A DNA stretch of 64,000 bases from the NCBI GenBank assembly GCA_001643675.2, contig LSRY02000028.1:992001-1056000 (forward strand), in the 5' to 3' direction. The first letter of the stretch is position 1. Every line of letters starts with the position of its first letter. Position numbers and translations under genes: made by a program. This document shows positions 1 through 13,683 of this stretch, one piece after another. The stretch comes from Monocercomonoides exilis (taxonomy: Eukaryota; Preaxostyla; Oxymonadida; Polymastigidae). The notes under the pieces were generated by a model. The model was given only the letters and a program-made list of their open reading frames with translations, was not told the origin of the DNA and searched no databases.

Positions 1-3000
1 TTTGTTTTCGTCTTCGCTTCTTCTGGTTGCTCTGCTCGCAATGCTGGCTCGACTCAAATGGCTTTCACTGCGCGTCAGCTGATGTGCTTCGTCTTCAGCT
101 GGTGAAGACTCGCTGGACTCTCTTTCTGGCTTGTTACTTGCTTCATTTTGGGATTCTTTGACTTGTTGTGGACTTTTTGTTACATTCAACGTGTCATCCT
201 CATCAGAATCTTCGCTCAACTCATCTGCAATTGGAGCGATTGTTGTTGCTGGTGGGCTTGCTTTGTCAGATGATTCCAACGATAAAGCCGATGAGGATGT
301 GACTGAACGAGTTTTACTGACATCTGGAAGTTCGGTTGAACTTGAAGAAGAAGAAGGTTCCTTCTGTAAGATAGAAGCTAAAGAGTCTGCGATTGGCAAA
401 GAGACTGGTGATAAAGCGGTTTCAGACGTTTGAGAAGAGATAGGCTGCAAAGGAGAAGACAATGACGAGAATTGATAGGATGGCTTTGTTTCTTCTTTTG
501 TTTCTTTTGCTTCTGCATCTTTCAAAGCATCTGTCATTGTTTCATCTGGTTTTGGAGCATCTTCGCTTCCTTTCAGATTTCTTGTCATTTCTGTGTCTGA
601 TGTTTGTGGGCGTGACTCTTTCTCCAAAGTGAAGTCGCTGTCGACGATGCGAAGATTGTGGTTGCTTTGCGACGATTCTGGAAGGAAGATAAATGCAAAA
701 CATACATTGGCAAATAAATTTGGAGAAATGCAAGAAGATTTCACAATTAAATAAATTTATTACAGTTATTATGCATTGAATAATTAAAAATAAACAATAT
801 TTTTTAAAATAAAAGAAAAACAAACCCAATTTTCTACCACGATCAAACATCGACGACGTCGAAGGAGACGGAGAAAGAAGAGAAGTTATTCCATCATTCG
901 TTTGTTTGCTTTCATTTTCATCTTTTTTATTTTCCGGTTTTTCTTCATTAATCTTTCTTTCTTTCTCTTCAGACGAAGATGTCTGATGCATTTTGTGTGG
1001 TGTCTTTGAACCAGAATCTCGTTTTTTGGATCGACTTGAACCAGGTTTAGGTGAAGACGATGCAGAAGATGGAGTGGATTTTCCTGATTTCACACTTTTC
1101 CTCCCTTTTCTTCTTGAAGATGGAGTTTCTGATGTTTGAGGGAATTCTATTGGTCTTATGGAATCTATTGGCAAGAATGGAAAATCATAATTTATAAACA
1201 CATAAGTAATCAAAGAAAAGAAAAGATAAAGAAAACAAAGATGATTGATGAACAGAAATAATAACAAAGTTAAGTTAATTCTGACTAACCAAACAAACCA
1301 TTTTGATCAGAAGACTGCTTATTAGCATCATCGCCTGTTCGAGAAATAAGATTTTCAGTTGCCTTCTTCATTCTCTCCATTCTTTCCATCATCAGCTTCT
1401 TTTCTTTCTCCAGGAACTGTTTTTCGTACTCTTCTTTCTCCTTCTTCTCCTTCTCCTCCAACTCCTTCTGTCTTCTGTTTGCTTCTTCCATCTCCTTTTC
1501 TCGTCGGATGGCTTCTCTTTCTCTTCTCTCTTCTTCTTCCTTTGCCAATCGTGCTGCTTCTTTGGCTCTCTCTTCTTTCTGCTGCGTAGTCAGCTCCAAC
1601 ACAATCACTGGTGCTATTGGAATGTATTTCAAGTCATCTTCATCTTCCTCCTCCTCTTCTTCTTCCTCCTCCTCCTCTTCTTCCTCCTCCTCATCTTCCT
1701 CCTCCTCTTCTTCCTCTTCCTCCTCCTCTTTTCCCTCCACTTTCTCTTCTTTTATCTCCTTTATTATTTCTTCCGCATTCTCTTCACCTTCTTTTGCATT
1801 CCCATTTTGCTGCATTTCTCCAGAAACATCTGAAGAATCTGGAACAGCTTCATCATCCCCTTCATTTTCTTTTTCTTTTTCCTTTTCCTTGTTCTTTCTC
1901 TTCTCTTCCTCTTTTAATCTCCTTTCAACTTCTTTCTCCGCCTTTTTCTTCTCTCTTTCTCTTTTTCTCTCCATTTGTTTTGCTCTCTTCTTCGCTCTCG
2001 CCTCTTCCTTCTTCTTTTCTCTGTTTGTTCGTGTTTCCCACGCCTCATCTTCCTCCTCTTTGAGCTTCTTCATCATTTCCTTCCTTTCTGCCTTCGACCG
2101 CTTCGTAAACGCAAACAGCGGCGGCTGCTCTGCTTGCTTTAGCTCCTGTTTGAACTCCTCCCTCAGCTCATTCAGCACTTCCTCGTTGGCAATGTCTCTT
2201 CCGTTGTCGTGTGCTTCAACAAGCTTTCTGTGCCACATCCTCTGCTTGTCTTCTTCTTTCTCTTCGTCTTCTTCATCCCGTTCAGCCTCCAAAAGAAGCG
2301 TTGCTTCTGAAAACTCATCCAGTGAAGTTGAAGAAGTTGATGTTTTACTCGATTTTTTGCCTTTCCTTGTCCTTTCCTTTCCAAATGACTGATTTACAGA
2401 GGAATTCAAATATGACCCCACTGAAGAAGAAGAAGCTGACTCTGAAGAAGGCTGTGTTCCCATTGTACACAACAGAAGAGACAAGAAAGACGATGTTGCA
2501 TCTTCCACACTTGCAATAGGCTCATCCACAGGAGAAGATCTGTCTGTGCTGATTGCTTTAAAATTGGTGGACGAAAAGGGATAGCTGGTTGACCAGCCTT
2601 TGAGTGTGCCTTCAGACGGCTGTTCAGATTGGAGTGTGTTTGAAAGTGTGGATGAATTCACAAGTTGAGATGAAAGTGTGGGAGACAGCTGAGTCGAAGA
2701 GCCAACTTCAGATGAGGACATATTCATCGCAGTTGACTCTAAAGCACCGCTTTCGCGTTCACGCATCAGTCTTTCCTTCTCTTTCCTTCTCATTTCTTTC
2801 CTCTCCTTCATTGCCAATCGGCTGTGCAGTCTGTCTAAATACCTCAATCTCCACTTCCACCCCTTCTTCCCTTCTGCCAGCCCGATCAGTGCCTCCACCA
2901 CACCCAATGCTTTCTCTAGTCCCTTTCTATCGATGCTGCCTGTCTTCACTGCATCTACCACGATGGCACTCATCTCATCTGACGTCAGCCGCGCTTGATC

Positions 3001-6000
3001 AATCGGAAGGCCATTCAGTGTGGCTGTGGTGGCTGTGTGGATGCTTGTGGAAGAGGAAGAAAGAGAATTTTTGGGAAGATTAGAAAGAGATGCTGTTGGC
3101 TGCTGCTGCGAGGGAAAGCGTTTGGCAGAGTACTTTGATGAAGGACGAGAATTTGAGTAATAGCTCACTTGTTCGTAAGTAGTTCTGCTTTGATTGAAGT
3201 CATTGTTATCTCCATAAGGCATCTGATCTGCTGATTGTCTGAAGGAAGAAGAAGCAGACTGAGGAATGTGCGAGATTCGTGTGAGAGATTGTGACAAGGC
3301 AGCATTTGACTGTGCAGGGCGTGGCCTTTGCGGATAAGCTGGGAACAATTGTGGTTCTGAAAGAGCATCTGTTGAAGAAGAAGAAGAAGAAGAAGATGGT
3401 GGTGGTATCAAAGTGTCTGATGCTTGACGCATCAAAGAAGGTGAGCGTGTTGTGAGAGGGAGAGGAGGAGAAGGAGTGAGGCGAGTGACAGACGGGCAGG
3501 TGACGTTGGAGAAGAGGAGAGCGGGGTCTTCAGTGACAGGAGTGAGTGTCTTCATTGAAGTGGCGTTGGTGCGAGAGCGCTTCAGAATGGCAGATTCGCT
3601 GTGTTTGAGGGGAGGAGGAAGAATTTGTGAGGAAGTGTTTGGATGTGACTGAAGTGGAGGAATGGAAGTGCGAGAAGGAGAAGAAGACAAAGAGGAAGAG
3701 CTGTTTTCAACGGGATGAAGAAAGACAGATTCAGATATTTGAATTGAAGATTGTTGTTGTGGTGCAGAAGAAGAGGGATCTGAAATGAGTGTTGAGGGGG
3801 TGGATGGGTTGACAATTGGAGGAGACAAAGCAGTTGGAGTCAAGTCAGTTGAAGAAGCATAAGCAGAAGCAGAAGAGGCTGAAGTGTTGTTGCCAGACTC
3901 GTTCGGAGAAGAAATGGAAGTTGAGGTTAAAGGAATGAATGCTGTTTCTTGTTCAGAATTCGATTCGAAAGGATTAGTGGATGTTCGAACAGGAATTGGA
4001 TTGAACAAAATCTGAGTCATGTCCATCAATGGCGAGGTAGATGAATCAATTTGTATTTCTTTTGTGTTTTCATTGGTGCTTTCATTCATTTTATTAACAT
4101 CAAGTTCTGTCATATTGTTTGTTTGACTGTTTATTGAAGTTTCTGTTTTTTGTGAATTTTCATCTTTTTCTTTTTCATTAGACTTTTCACCATTTGCAGT
4201 TTCATCAGCTGTTTCTTTATCAACATTTTCATTGGAATCATCACTTGCCTTTTCTGTAGGCACACCTACAACAGACCCTCCTTCATTCAACCTCGATTTC
4301 TCGTCTGATGCATCCTCTCCCTCCATCTCATCATCCTCCTCTTCTTCCTCTTCCTCTGCAATTGTCGGTGGCATAAGCGAAAACTTTGCCAAGTCAGTTT
4401 CTCCTTTTTGTGTTTTCAGTGCAGCCAGCAAGCTTGTCGATGATGCTTGTGATTGAGAGTCTTCTGAGTTAGACATGTTGATCTTTCCTGAGCGAAGGAG
4501 CTGGCTGAACACCATTCCCACTGTGAATGAGGGCTTCTCCACAAGAAGAGATGACACAGGAATTGTTTCAGAGGAAGAAGAAGAAGAAGATGATGATGAT
4601 GAAGGAGAAGAAGGAGATAGCTGTTTTGCTGTGTTTGTCTGCTGAGTCAGTGCGAGATTTGTGTCTTGGATCATCCGAAGAAGAGGATTTTCGAGTGATT
4701 TTCCAGTTGCATTTGAGCTGGATGAGAAGAACGGGTTGAGCGAAGAACGAGAGTGAAGAGGCGGAAGAAGAGAAGAGCCTTGATTTTCATCTTGGTGTGC
4801 ATCTTCTGCTTCTCTGTCTCCCGACTTGCTTCTGCCCGCACTTTCATCTGAATTCGTCTTGTCGTCTTTGTCTCCGTTTCTCTCCTTCCACTTCTCGTCT
4901 CCACTTCTACTTTTGAATGAACCTTCTCCATTTCCTTCAATTGCCCTTGTTCCATCACGTGACTGCTTCAAAGCAGAAGGCGATGTGCTTGTAGCAGCTA
5001 CCCCCAATCCGCTCTTCCTGCGAAGTGCCTTTTCGACGTCTTCTTTCTCTCTCTCAGCAGCGATGGCCTGTTCGTTCTGGCTGAGCTCTCTGCTCTTCTC
5101 CCAAGAGACCATTTGAGGGTTGATCTGCAACGCCTTCAGCGTCAAAGAGACCATCTTGCGATACTCGTGGTGTGTTGGGAAAGGCGCCGGGAGAGGAAGA
5201 GGAAGAGCATTGTGGGCTGCTCTAACAAGCCCTATTCGAGTGGGTGTTTGAGTTGATTCTCGTGCTATGCCTGAGATTCCTTTGTTATTGCCAGCAGATA
5301 AGGAAGAAGTCATAGAAGAAGAAGAAGTTTGTGTTGGATCATCAGGATTAAGAGTTGAGTTGAGAGTGAACAAAGAAGGAGCAGATGATGTTGAGGAAGA
5401 TGAAGTTTGAAGAGTCGAATCTTGTGCCAGTGGCTGAGTATCAGATTGACGAAGATGGCTTGTTGATGAAGAAGTTATGTTCTTTCCTTTTTGATTTGCT
5501 GATTGAAGAGATAATGAAATAGATGCAGAAGAAGAGGATTTTGTGACTGTTGAAGCACCAGAACCAGCCGAACGCTCTGTTGATTGCTCAGAAGCTGGCT
5601 GTTCTCCTCCATTTTCTGGTGCCATTAGCTCTCTCGCTGCTCTGCTGACTGATGCAAACGGGGCAGGTGTCTGAGTCCTTTTGTAGATAGCGCCGTGATC
5701 TATCCAAGGAGTGTAGTTGAGAGGCAGAAACTCCTGCGGAGGGACAGTGAACACATCTCCCTCGTGCTCCACAGCTAGTGAGCAGTTGTTGTTTACAAAG
5801 CAGAGCGAGTCCACTGGAGGCACCATACTCGAGCGGAATCCCACACCCAAATAGACCTCTCTCAGCAGAAGCCCCTGGACAGACCAGATTTTGATGATTC
5901 CGTCGTTTCCGCCTGTGGCAAAGATGTTCAGCGGATATGACGAGGCAACGCAGTTAGCTGAACCGGAATGCCACCAGTCGACAGGAGCAGTGGTGTAGAT

Positions 6001-9000
6001 GGACGAAGGGGCAGACGGTGCTCGCTGCTTTTCAGGGGATTGAGGGCGGAGTGCGGATTGGCCTGACTGAAGATGCTGTGTCATATTTGGCTGAATGCCC
6101 GTCTTTTGCTTCTTTGAGGGAGAAAAATTAGAAGAAGAAGATGATGGTGACATTGATGTTGCTCCCAACCCATCGTCTTCTTCCTCTTCCTCTTCCTCAG
6201 CAAACATATCTGCATAACCACTTTCTGTATCCAAAAAGGAGAACGGATAGAAAATTGCGACTGCTCCATTTGAGAAAGTGAGTGCGAGGATGGGCGCAAT
6301 CACAGCCAGGGCGGTCGGACGGATGCCGTGTTTGAAGGGCACCTCTGGATCGCACGAGCAGATGAGGATGAGCGAATTTGCGTCCCAAATCTTCACGTTC
6401 CCTGAAATAGACACAGATATCAGTACACCCGTGTCCTTCTTGCGTGCCATCTCAGAGCTGAGTGTGGAGACTGTCGATTTTGTCAGCGAGGCGATAGCAT
6501 TTGGATCAGCATATGGAGAAGTCGAGGCTGGTGTTGTGACTGTCTCCAGTCGCATTGGCGATGCTGCGCCTTGTCTGTTCTGCAAAGAGGGCTTTGTGGG
6601 AGATCTTGTGGCAGAGACAGAGGTGGCAGAGAGAGCAGATTGCTCAGCCAGAGGAGATGGGTGTGCGTATGCTGGGTGGATGGTGATGGGGCGGATGAGC
6701 TTGCTGCTACGCATCGTTTCAGACAGCTGCGGCTGTGTGATGAAGAATGATGAGGGAGTCAGAGTCGAAGAAGCTGAATTTGACGATGATTGAGGGCCAA
6801 ATCCAAACTCCTCGTTGTCGACATCATCGTGTTCACGGAAGCAGATAAATCCATCATCTATGTTCAGTCCATTGCCAAAGACATCTGCATCAGCATAGCT
6901 CTCTTCGTCCTCTTCGTTCGCTCGTTCTCTTCGTGAGTTCAGCCCAGCGATTGCTGAGTAATTAAACTCCTCATTTTTGACAGCCGATGGGAACTTTCTT
7001 CGTGAGCGCAGCCCATTCGCTGTTTTGATCGCTGCCTTTGCCAGCGGCGTGTCCTTGCGCAGTTTGATGCTCTGCAGTCGCGACGATGTTGGAGAGCGCT
7101 TGTTTGACATCCAGTTGAAGCTCCTTTCGTTGCGACGAGAGTTGAACGTTGAGGCTCCAAAGGGAGGGGCATAAGATAGCGCAGGTGGAAGAGGGTGCGT
7201 TCTGTTCTGTTGAGACGACAAAGGAGAAAGTGCCTGCCCAGTTTGATTGGATGTTCCAGAGCCTGTGGAAGAAAGTGATGAAGAAGAAGACGTTATTGTT
7301 GATGCAAGAAGTAATCGATCGCTTTCTCTATCTGCATTGATTGATCTGCTAAGTGCATTGTTTGTTGAATTCAAATTGTATGGTTTCAATCCTATCTGCT
7401 CAGTTGTGTTTGTCTGGTTGAGTGCATCGTCTCCTCCATACAAACCAGCTGCATCGACAATAGTTCCATTCAGCCCAGTCATCCGTGCCATCTTCGGGTT
7501 CATTGTCATCATTTCTCTTCTCTGGATGATGTCTGCCTCTTCGCACATCTTCGCTGCCCTCATCAGCCCTTCACCCACCGCCCCACCGCGGCCGTACGGA
7601 AACGGTCGGTGGAGCGAGAATAGAGGGTCGTATGTCACAAAAGAGAGGCTTCTATCAGAGTTGGCCAGCCAACACGCCCACAGCTCGCCTGTTTTGGAGT
7701 CGTAGAGAGCAATCTTCCCATCGGCAGTACCACATGCAAGAACCTCGTCTGGCTTCTCCCGCAGAATGGCTGAGGCTGGCAGCGCATCTGCAGCGGAGCC
7801 TGTAGATGCTGTTGTTGAAGCAGTTCCCGTCTGTCTCCCTGGATACGGAGCAGGGCTTCCCAATGGAGAAGGACAGGCAGAGTTGTAGAGTGAGGATCGT
7901 CCTGATGTGGTGCCTTTGCTGGATGCTCTTCCGTCGCTACGAGCGCCATTCTTCTTCAGCCCCAAGAGCTGATTGATCTCATCTGACGGCTGCTTCATTT
8001 CGCTCTTCGCCTCTTCTTCCATCGCTGCCTCCTGCCTCGCCTGTGCCCCGAAGCGGAAGAAGCGTGTCCACAATTTGAATGTCTGGGAGCGCAGATTTGG
8101 TTGTGGGCAGGGCAGAGGCAGCGGAGATAGGCAGTTCAGCTGATAATCGCCTTGTGCATTCCACCCTTCGTCCTTGTTGAACGGCGTGCCACTGACGTAG
8201 TAGCTGGTTAGTGAGTGTGAAGATGGAGATACCACAAACAGACGTGATGCTCGCAGTGAAAAGCAGACGTTTTGAGTCTCTTCCGCTGGGAATGTGGAAG
8301 GCAGAGAGTAAGACAGCACGCTCTGCAGGCCCGGCGCGAAGATGCGGAGAGAGCCGTCGACGAAGAGGAGGCCGAGGAGGGTCGGGTGGAACATGGGCGG
8401 GGCGCGCGGGGGCATGCTCATGAGAGCAGTGGCAGTCAGCATTCCTGTTGGAGATGTGACACCTGCACGGCACATCTGGCTGAGGAGGGCAGAGCTGAAG
8501 GGAGTGGTGGGTGTGACAGCGGCGGTGAGGGTGGAGGCAGAGAGAGAAGAAGACAATGTGGACGAGAGAGAGGACTCGGCGGTGCCAGGCCGGGAAGAAA
8601 GAGAATCGATTACTGAAATATTAATTGAAGGATATTTGAAAGAAAGAAAGCATATTCAAGGAACAGTTCATAAAATATATTTGAGAATTAATTGAGTGAA
8701 AAGAATAAAAAAAAAACAAAACTGTTGATGAAGCCATTTGAATTGGGCGATGAAGAAGCTGAACGCAGCTCGAATGTTGTCATTGAACGATTAAGCATTG
8801 GAGAGCGTCTTGCTGGATTCATTCTTGTCATCGACTGATATTTCAAAAGAAATGTGGAAAATAGGATTTTTGATTCAATTTATAAAAAAGTATTAAAAAT
8901 AGCAAAGATAAACTTTAAAAACAAGAAAGTGAAAGAATAAAACTAACCTGTGGAGAAGAAGGAGGCGGCGGAGACGGCGGGGCAGACATTGCAGGCAGAT

Positions 9001-12000
9001 GGGGTGAGTTTGGTGAATTGGATGAAGGAAGAACGGCAGCAGGCGAAAGAGAGTGGGGGCGAGAGTGCGGACGAGAAGGTGAGCGGGAACGGGAGTAAGG
9101 CAGAGAAAGATGAGAGGAAAGAGGGATGATTGGAGGCTGAGGGAAGTGATTGAGAGGAGGATGAGACGATTCCAACTTGGAGAGAAAGGCAGCTGGCATC
9201 AGCCGGCGGTAGAAGCGGAGGATGTAACGCAGCTTGGACTTGGAAAGAGTAATCGTGCTTTTTTGTGAAGAAGATGCTTTTTCTTTCTTTTTGAGCTCAA
9301 TTTCAATCAACGAAGATGAAGACGCAGAATTTCCAGCAACAGCACTTGCTGCATTACTGTTGACGTTTTGTTGATTTGATGCAATTTCAGCATTTTTCTT
9401 TGGTGAAACAACTTTTGAGCTGTTTTGCGTACTGTTCAGAATATTCTTTGTAGCGTCCTTGTTGTCGCTTTTATCTAACAATTTCCTTCCTTCCACTCCT
9501 TCTGCTTCACTCATCTCCTTGTTCCTTTCTTTTTCAATATCTTCCTCCTCCTCTCTTCTTCCCCCCTCTTCTTCTTCTCTCTCCTTCAGCCCATTCATCA
9601 AAAAGTTGCTGTCAAACAGATAAGGCGCAAACGTCACTGGAATCATCTTCGCCACCCGCGTCCCGCTCTTCACCCACATCCGAAGGGGCAGATGACACAC
9701 GAGCAAATGCATCTCTGTTGCTGTGCAGACTGCCAGTGACACGTGGAAGAAGCCTCTGAAGCCCAGCTCTCCTTCGCTTGCATTGATTCCTTTGACTTGC
9801 AGCTCCAGCGGGTCAGACTGCTGTCCGCTGTTGTTGTTGTCATCATCTTCGTCGTCTTCTGCTTCCTCGTCGTTTCTGATGAGATCTTCTAAATCTTCGT
9901 CTTCGACACCTTTATTCGCTCGGCTGTTCATTCCATTCTTTCTGTTTTCAGAGCTATTTTCGTTTTCTCCATCAAAATTCTCGTTTGCTTTTCTTTTCGT
10001 TTTTTTGGCTTTCTTTTGATTTTGATTCATTTGAGCTGAGTCAAACGAACTTTGAGGTGTTTTCGGGCGTGCCGATGAGAAATATGGACTTTCGCCTCCC
10101 TTTCGGTCCATTCTCGAAGGGGACAAACGAGGTGATATCGAATTCCTTCCGTTCTCCCTGTTTGCTCCTTCGTGCGATCTTCTGTCATAACTCGAAGGCG
10201 AACGTGACGACGAGCGAGGCGAAAGACTTCTACTTTCAGCACCATTGGGTGCATTCATCTGCATACTCGATGTACTCAGCATTCTTCTTCTTCTCGGCTT
10301 CACTTTGTTCTTCGAGCTGTCCTTCATCAGCCTCATCATCTCCTCCTCTGTCATCAGCGCATCGCCTGGTGCTATCCTCACCGGGGGTGGAAGAGGAAAC
10401 GCTGTTCTCGGAGGAGGTGGAGAGGGGAAGAGCACCATGCAGTTGATCGGTGCCATGAACGAGTGCTCTGCCAGGCACTTCCCACTCCAAGTATCCCACG
10501 CCTTCACCATACCGTCCTTTCCACACGTGAAGAAGGCATCACAACCATCCAGCACAGCAATGCCTGTGACAGGCTTGGCGTGTGCCAGAAGTGACATCAC
10601 AGCTTCTCCACTTGAGTCCCACACACGCACCGTCCCGTCCATCCCTCCTGTGACTACCAGCTCCTGCGCCCGCCGCTTGCACGCCTTCATCAGTGTGATA
10701 GCTGTGATTTGTGTTGGATGCGCATTGCGCCGCTCCCAAATGACACGCAGGTTGGCCAAGTCGATGCAGAAGAGAGAGGAGCCCATGGCAGCAAAAGTGG
10801 CAGTGCAGGCCAGGCGGTTGGTGGTCTCTGCACTGGAGAGTGAATGGGGAATGAGGACAGACTGTGTTGGACGAAGCGCATCGGAAATGGTGAAAGTGGC
10901 TGGGTTGGCACGGGCAGATGAGCCGAAGGTCGAATAAATCGAAGATGAGGCAGAGGTTCTAGCGGATGAAGTGGTTGGTGGGCGAAGTGGAGATGAAGTG
11001 GGTGGAATTGAAGATCGAAATGATCGCTGCTTCGAAGAAGTTTCTCCTTTGCTGTTGTTGTTTGTGTTGTTTGATCGTTTAGTGATTTCGCCTTCAGCTT
11101 CTTCCACAGCCTTCATCAGCTCGTCGAGTTTTCGGTCAGTTTGAGAAATGAACCGTGCCGAATGCACAGAAACAATCGAAGAAGACGACGATGAGGAAGA
11201 AAAAGACGGTGTTGGAGAAGTTGCGCGAGTAGAAGCATCAGAAGTGGGTGCAGATGTTGAAGTGATTGATGGAATGCGACTGTGCAGTGGAGATGAAGAT
11301 GAAGTGGATAGACTTATAGAAGAGATGGAAGAGGCAAGAGATGGTTGATATGTGGGCTCATTCTGTATGGCGTGCAGACTCAGCTGGCTGAGTACATTTG
11401 AGAAAGCAGCAGCGTTGCTTTTGTTGTGCTTGTCTTTGTCCATAATTGCCACGTAGAACGAGGAAGGGTCGAGAGATGCTCTGTATTTGTGGTAGAGATA
11501 GTCAGGTGAGTCAAATTGAAGTGGCTCATTGGACAGCATGTTGTATTGGGTGGGGGTGAAGAGAGTGCTGACCCAGGTGGTTGAGAGAATGGAATTGGGT
11601 GAAGTGGAAGAGGAGGAAGATGTGGAGGGAGAAGAAAAGGAAGAAGATGTTGCGAGTGGATTGCGTGAAATGTCAGCGGATGAGATGGAAGTTGAAGGTG
11701 GGAAAGGCTGCGATGAAGCTGAAAGAGTAGAAGAGAGTTTGGACAGGTTGATTGTTGCGATGTGTTCGAGACGGAACTTGGCGAGTGATGTTGTGTGTGG
11801 GAAATACGACGGAGTGAACTTGTAAATACGCACTGAGCCATCTTTGAACCCAGCGCATAGCAAGTCCATATCAACGCTGTATGAAAGCGTCAGGGCACAT
11901 AAAGACTCTCTGCTTGATTGAGAAGCTGCAGAGGAGGAGAAAGGAGTTGAAGGCAATGAAACAAACGGAGTGTGTGAAGTGGAAGGAGGTGAAGTGGCGT

Positions 12001-13390
12001 AATTTGAAGTGAATGGGGAGAAACCAGAAGGTCTTGTATGTCTGTCTTCGTTCGTACCGCTCCAGCTGATGCCTCCTTTCTTTGAAAAGGCACCGTTGGT
12101 CGACTTTTGCTGGTTTCTTTTGCTTCCGTGTTTTACACCAGATGCAGATGTCGGAATAGAAGTTGATGAATCATTCGCTGTTCGCCCTGTTTTTCCCAAA
12201 TTTGCACCTTTTTCATTCAATTTGCTGTCTAAGCTCTTCTTTCTAGCTCCATTCGGATCGCCTCTTTGCAGGCTTCTTCCTCGTGCATCTGTGTCTTCTC
12301 TGCTCTTCGCCTGCTCTTTCTTCATCACTCGCTCGCCTTCTCCTTTCAGCATCCTCCGCGCAATCTCTGCTGGCCCAACACCGCTCTTCAGCAGTCCCAC
12401 CTTCGAATTGCTGAACCCGTGCACGTTCGTTCCGTCAGCACTGCTCTTCTTCTTTGGCTTGGCAAGATATTGGATCTTTTTCTCCTTCAGCTCTTCAATT
12501 TCTCTCTTTCGTTTCTGTCTGGCTTTCTCTCCTGCCTCGACCAGCATTTCTTCTTCTTCCAGCTCAGCAAGAGTTTTAGCGCATTGTCCGTGCGAATCCA
12601 CTGCAAATGTTCTGATTTCTGTGCTTTCTTCTTCTTCTCGAAGGGCTCCTCCACATGTGACGCAATGCCCGTCTTTGTCAAGGACAAATAGCAGTCCATC
12701 GCTTGTTGAGACGAAAAAGCAATGGATTGACCCAACATAAATCAACGAAATGATTGTTTCCGATGCAAAAGTCAGGTCAAATGATTCCATGTCGGTAACA
12801 GAACGTGAAAGTGTTGATGGATACATAACACTAAAATCATGCCATGAATGTCTCCATCCAGAGCTTTTCATAGAAAGAGATTTCCACCATGATGCTGATC
12901 CTTTTCCTTGATCATATCCAATCGATGATAAAGTAGAAACTGTATGTTGGGGCGCTGGAACATCTTTTTCAAAAGTTGGATCACTTGATAGATGAACCAA
13001 ACGCTGACTTGCCAACACAACAAAGCTAGAATTATCTCCAACGTAAATGATTTTCTCAATTCCATCTTCGTTTGTCTTTTTAACATTTCCTTCTGCTCCA
13101 ATGGCAGTTGATTTGCTTGACTCTGTACCCTGCAGGACGTGAAATGATGTGGATGATGAATCTTTGCTGTATTCGTGCATTTTTGCAACTCCGCTTGGTT
13201 CTGTTAAAAATCGTAAATCAGGTTCTAATACATCACATTCATAGAATCCATATTGGATGTTTTCTTTTTTGGCATTTTGTTATAAAGGATTGGATAAGAT
13301 TAAATAAAAGATTCATACAAAAGGAATAAGTGATAGCATACGTTGCGTAACTGATGTAACATAATTAAAAAGATATGCATTTGTCGCCAT
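1..13390 (-). CDS. Giant WD40-repeat protein with Glu/Lys-rich coiled-coil tail (3' end beyond window)
   Basis: Six exons on the minus strand: 13390-13342, 13200-8948, 8834-8723, 8612-1290, 1164-826 and 677-1, open at the left edge. All phases agree (1, 0, 1, 1, 1). The ATG at 13390 is the first in frame after a TAA; donors are GTATGC, GTTAGT, GTTTTG, GTTAGT and GTTTGT. At least 4,251 residues lie in the window. WD40-type strands (for example GGMDGTVRVWD near residue 866, CGKDGMVKAWD near 906, GTADGKIALYD near 1758, GGNDGIIKIWS near 2366) form two clusters, enough for two propellers. They are split by long Ser/Pro-rich disordered inserts. After residue 3500 comes a Lys/Glu/Arg coiled coil with a poly-Glu run. 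This plan recalls ciliary WDR87/WDR97-like proteins, but that name is a guess. One gene rather than two is inferred from the clean in-frame splicing across 8613-8947. Confidence 0.82.
1634..1736. repeat. Imperfect (TCC/TCT)n trinucleotide tract encoding poly-Glu
   Basis: On the plus strand this is a run of TCC, TCT and TTC triplets. Read on the minus strand it codes the long Glu/Asp run near residue 3780 of the WD40 protein. Mixed GAG/GAA codons suggest the acidic run is maintained as protein rather than being a fresh slippage expansion. Confidence 0.85.
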
Positions 13391-13683
13391 ATGAGTTCTT
13401 TATGCGATTGGCCTCTCAGAACTCGAAAAAATGGCCCAATTCTTTTTGTAACGGTTATTTGAAAAAAAATGATGGTAGTCGAAATTTTTGTAACACTCTT
13501 AACAAAACATTTCAAAGCACAAAACAACAACATAAATAATTTTGGGGGGAAAAAAAAATAAATCATAATGATTGAGAAATGAGCGTTCACAAAATAAAAA
13601 CATCTGAATACTGCAAAAAGAAAATATATATACACAATGACTGAATAATTTAAATACCTCAATTAATAATTTTTTGTTAATGA

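Noticed and set aside
1508-2392. Plus-strand Ser-rich reading of 294 codons
   Set aside because: It is the complement of the Glu/Lys-rich coiled coil of the WD40 gene; GAA/GAG triplets read as Ser/Phe/Leu on the other strand.
13300-13662. Minus-strand 120-codon hydrophobic reading between SLC12 and the WD40 gene
   Set aside because: A different frame across the same DNA supplies the WD40 first exon (13390-13342) and its intron; the rest is AT-rich spacer.
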